Shown: piece by piece, positions 9,122 through 9,779 of the stretch
Numbering within the stretch: position 1 is the first letter of the stretch
Layout of the letters: every line of letters begins with the position of its first letter
Source of the DNA: CAMLHU01 sp039917855
GTDB taxonomy: Bacteria; Gemmatimonadota; Gemmatimonadetes; Gemmatimonadales; GWC2-71-9
Direction: 5' to 3'
Assembly (NCBI GenBank): GCA_039917855.1
Contig: JBDSIR010000126.1
Span: 1-9,779 of the forward strand
Length of the DNA stretch: 9,779 bases
Notes under the pieces: model-generated
Told to the model about the DNA's origin: nothing
Database searches by the model: none
Seen by the model: only the letters and a program-made list of their open reading frames with translations
Made by a program: the position numbers and the translations under genes

Positions 9122-9137
9122 CCTGTTACCGTAGCTC

Positions 9138-9539
9138 ATGCCGCCGACCCGGAAGTTCACGCCGACGAAGGAATGGGAGGATGAGCGTCAGCTTCGGGGG
9201 CTCGAGGGGGAGCGCCTGGCGCTGGCGTACCTCACAAGCTGCGGCTGGTCGATCGAGGCGCACCGATTCCGGATGGGGCGGCACGACCTCGACCTCATCG
9301 CGCGGCGGGCGGGCGTCGTCGCCTTCGTCGAGGTGAAGACTCGGCGCGGGAACGCCTGCGGATCACCGCTGGAGGCGGTGCCGCGGAAGAAGCAGTCGAT
9401 CATCGGCAAGGTGGCCGCGCTCTGGGCGCTCCGATTCGGGCGGAAGGACGACACCTATCGGTTCGACCTGATCGCGGTGCACCTGCATCCGCTGGGGAAG
9501 GTGGAGATCGAGCACGTGGAGGATGCGTGGCGATTGTAG
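9138..9539 (+). CDS. yraN: UPF0102 / YraN family nuclease-fold protein
   Basis: Small protein of the YraN family, which has a PD-(D/E)XK-like, Holliday-junction-resolvase-type fold; its cellular role is not well established. The 133-aa product shows the family order: LEGERLALAYLTSCGW (Glu25), HDLDLIARRAGVVAFVEVKTRRG (Asp52, Glu65, Lys67), GSPLEAVPRKKQ, then YRFDLIAVHL near the end. The family's usual GEIDLI is HDLDLI here, so Gly and Glu are replaced by His and Asp while the key Asp is kept. An N-terminal extension of about 20 charged residues precedes the conserved part. No clear Shine-Dalgarno site precedes ATG 9138; no other plausible in-frame start exists before the conserved Glu25 block. 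It is separated from ftsK by 177 nt holding palindromes, so it is probably transcribed separately. Confidence 0.9.
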   Translation: MPPTRKFTPTKEWEDERQLRGLEGERLALAYLTSCGWSIEAHRFRMGRHDLDLIARRAGVVAFVEVKTRRGNACGSPLEAVPRKKQSIIGKVAALWALRFGRKDDTYRFDLIAVHLHPLGKVEIEHVEDAWRL

Positions 9540-9541
9540 CG

Positions 9542-9557
9542 GCGCGGCTTGCCGCGC
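9542..9557. repeat. Short REP-like palindrome just after yraN
   Basis: GCGCGGC (9542-9548) and GCCGCGC (9551-9557) are exact complements around a TT centre, starting 3 nt after the yraN stop. There is no T run after it, so a terminator is doubtful. It resembles short palindromic elements common between genes in GC-rich genomes. Confidence 0.5.
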
Positions 9558-9570
9558 AGGTGGTCTCGAA

Positions 9571-9779
9571 AACGGCCGGGTCGGGCCGCCTCCGGCCGCG
9601 AGAACGCGGCCACAACAACGGCCGGGTCGGGCCGCCTCCGGCCGCGAGAACGCGGCCACAACAACGGACGGGTCGGGCCGCCTCGGGCCGCGAGAACGCG
9701 GCCACAACAACGGACGGGTCGGGCCGCCTCCGGCCGCGAGAACGCGGCCACAACAACGGACGGGTCGGGCCGCCTCCGG
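9571..9779. repeat. 46-bp tandem repeat array, at least 4.5 copies, truncated by the window end
   Basis: Units begin at 9571, 9617, 9663, 9709 and 9755, always 46 bp apart with no spacers; the last is cut after 25 bp. Units 1 and 2 begin AACGGCC and units 3, 4 and 5 begin AACGGAC; unit 3 also has CCTCGGG where the others have CCTCCGG (base 9685). Every complete unit holds a perfect hairpin, GGCCGCG-AGAA-CGCGGCC (9594-9611 in unit 1). A second, overlapping hairpin (GGCCG-CCTC-CGGCC) is mutually exclusive with it and is weakened by the unit 3 change. The units contain no stop codon in any of the six frames. The spacer-free layout excludes CRISPR. Confidence 0.93.

Noticed and set aside
9101..9129. 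Sigma-70-type promoter for yraN (GTGACG, 17 nt, TGTTAC)
   Set aside because: Both hexamers match the consensus poorly and the promoter consensus of this lineage is unknown, so it is not listed as a feature.
9542..9557. Rho-independent terminator after yraN
   Set aside because: The palindrome has only a 2-nt centre and no T run follows it.
9571..9779. CRISPR array
   Set aside because: The 46-bp units are directly adjacent with no unique spacers.

Overview
The window is a high-GC (roughly 70 %, estimated by eye), gene-dense bacterial chromosome segment. Every gene lies on the + strand. The combination of a Pro/Ala-rich TPR protein, aroQ, an M24B peptidase, accB, a PilT-type ATPase, accC, comB and ftsK, together with the compact coding style, suggests a Gemmatimonadota-like bacterium. 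That assignment is an inference from gene content and remembered protein style, not from a marker gene.

Bases 3-8960 hold eight consecutive genes with almost no space between them. Seven junctions are visible: six overlap (by 4, 11, 8, 1, 4 and 4 nt) and one has a gap of 8 nt. This looks like one translationally coupled operon. In order it encodes: the C-terminal part of a large low-complexity TPR protein (5' end outside the window); type II 3-dehydroquinate dehydratase (AroQ, shikimate pathway); an M24B Xaa-Pro peptidase; the biotin carboxyl carrier protein AccB; a PilT/PilU-type pilus retraction ATPase; the biotin carboxylase AccC; a ComB-type 2-phosphosulfolactate phosphatase; and the DNA translocase FtsK. 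AccB and AccC work together in the first step of fatty acid synthesis, yet the pilus ATPase gene sits between them. The aroQ-peptidase-accB-accC core is a widely conserved cluster. The other members are lineage-specific additions, and the efp gene often found in this cluster is absent.

Bases 8961-9137 separate ftsK from yraN. This spacer is dominated by a long imperfect palindrome (8964-9068) whose inner stem could end the operon transcript, followed by a smaller inverted repeat just before yraN. yraN (9138-9539) encodes a small UPF0102 nuclease-fold protein. After its stop come a short REP-like palindrome and then a 46-bp tandem repeat array (at least 4.5 copies, 9571 to the window end), which runs off the edge.

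I see no transposase, phage gene, CRISPR array, toxin-antitoxin or defence module, tRNA or rRNA. The coding part is largely housekeeping. The most interesting points are the operon composition (pilT inside acc), the disordered motif-bearing TPR protein, the large palindrome after ftsK, and the 46-bp array.
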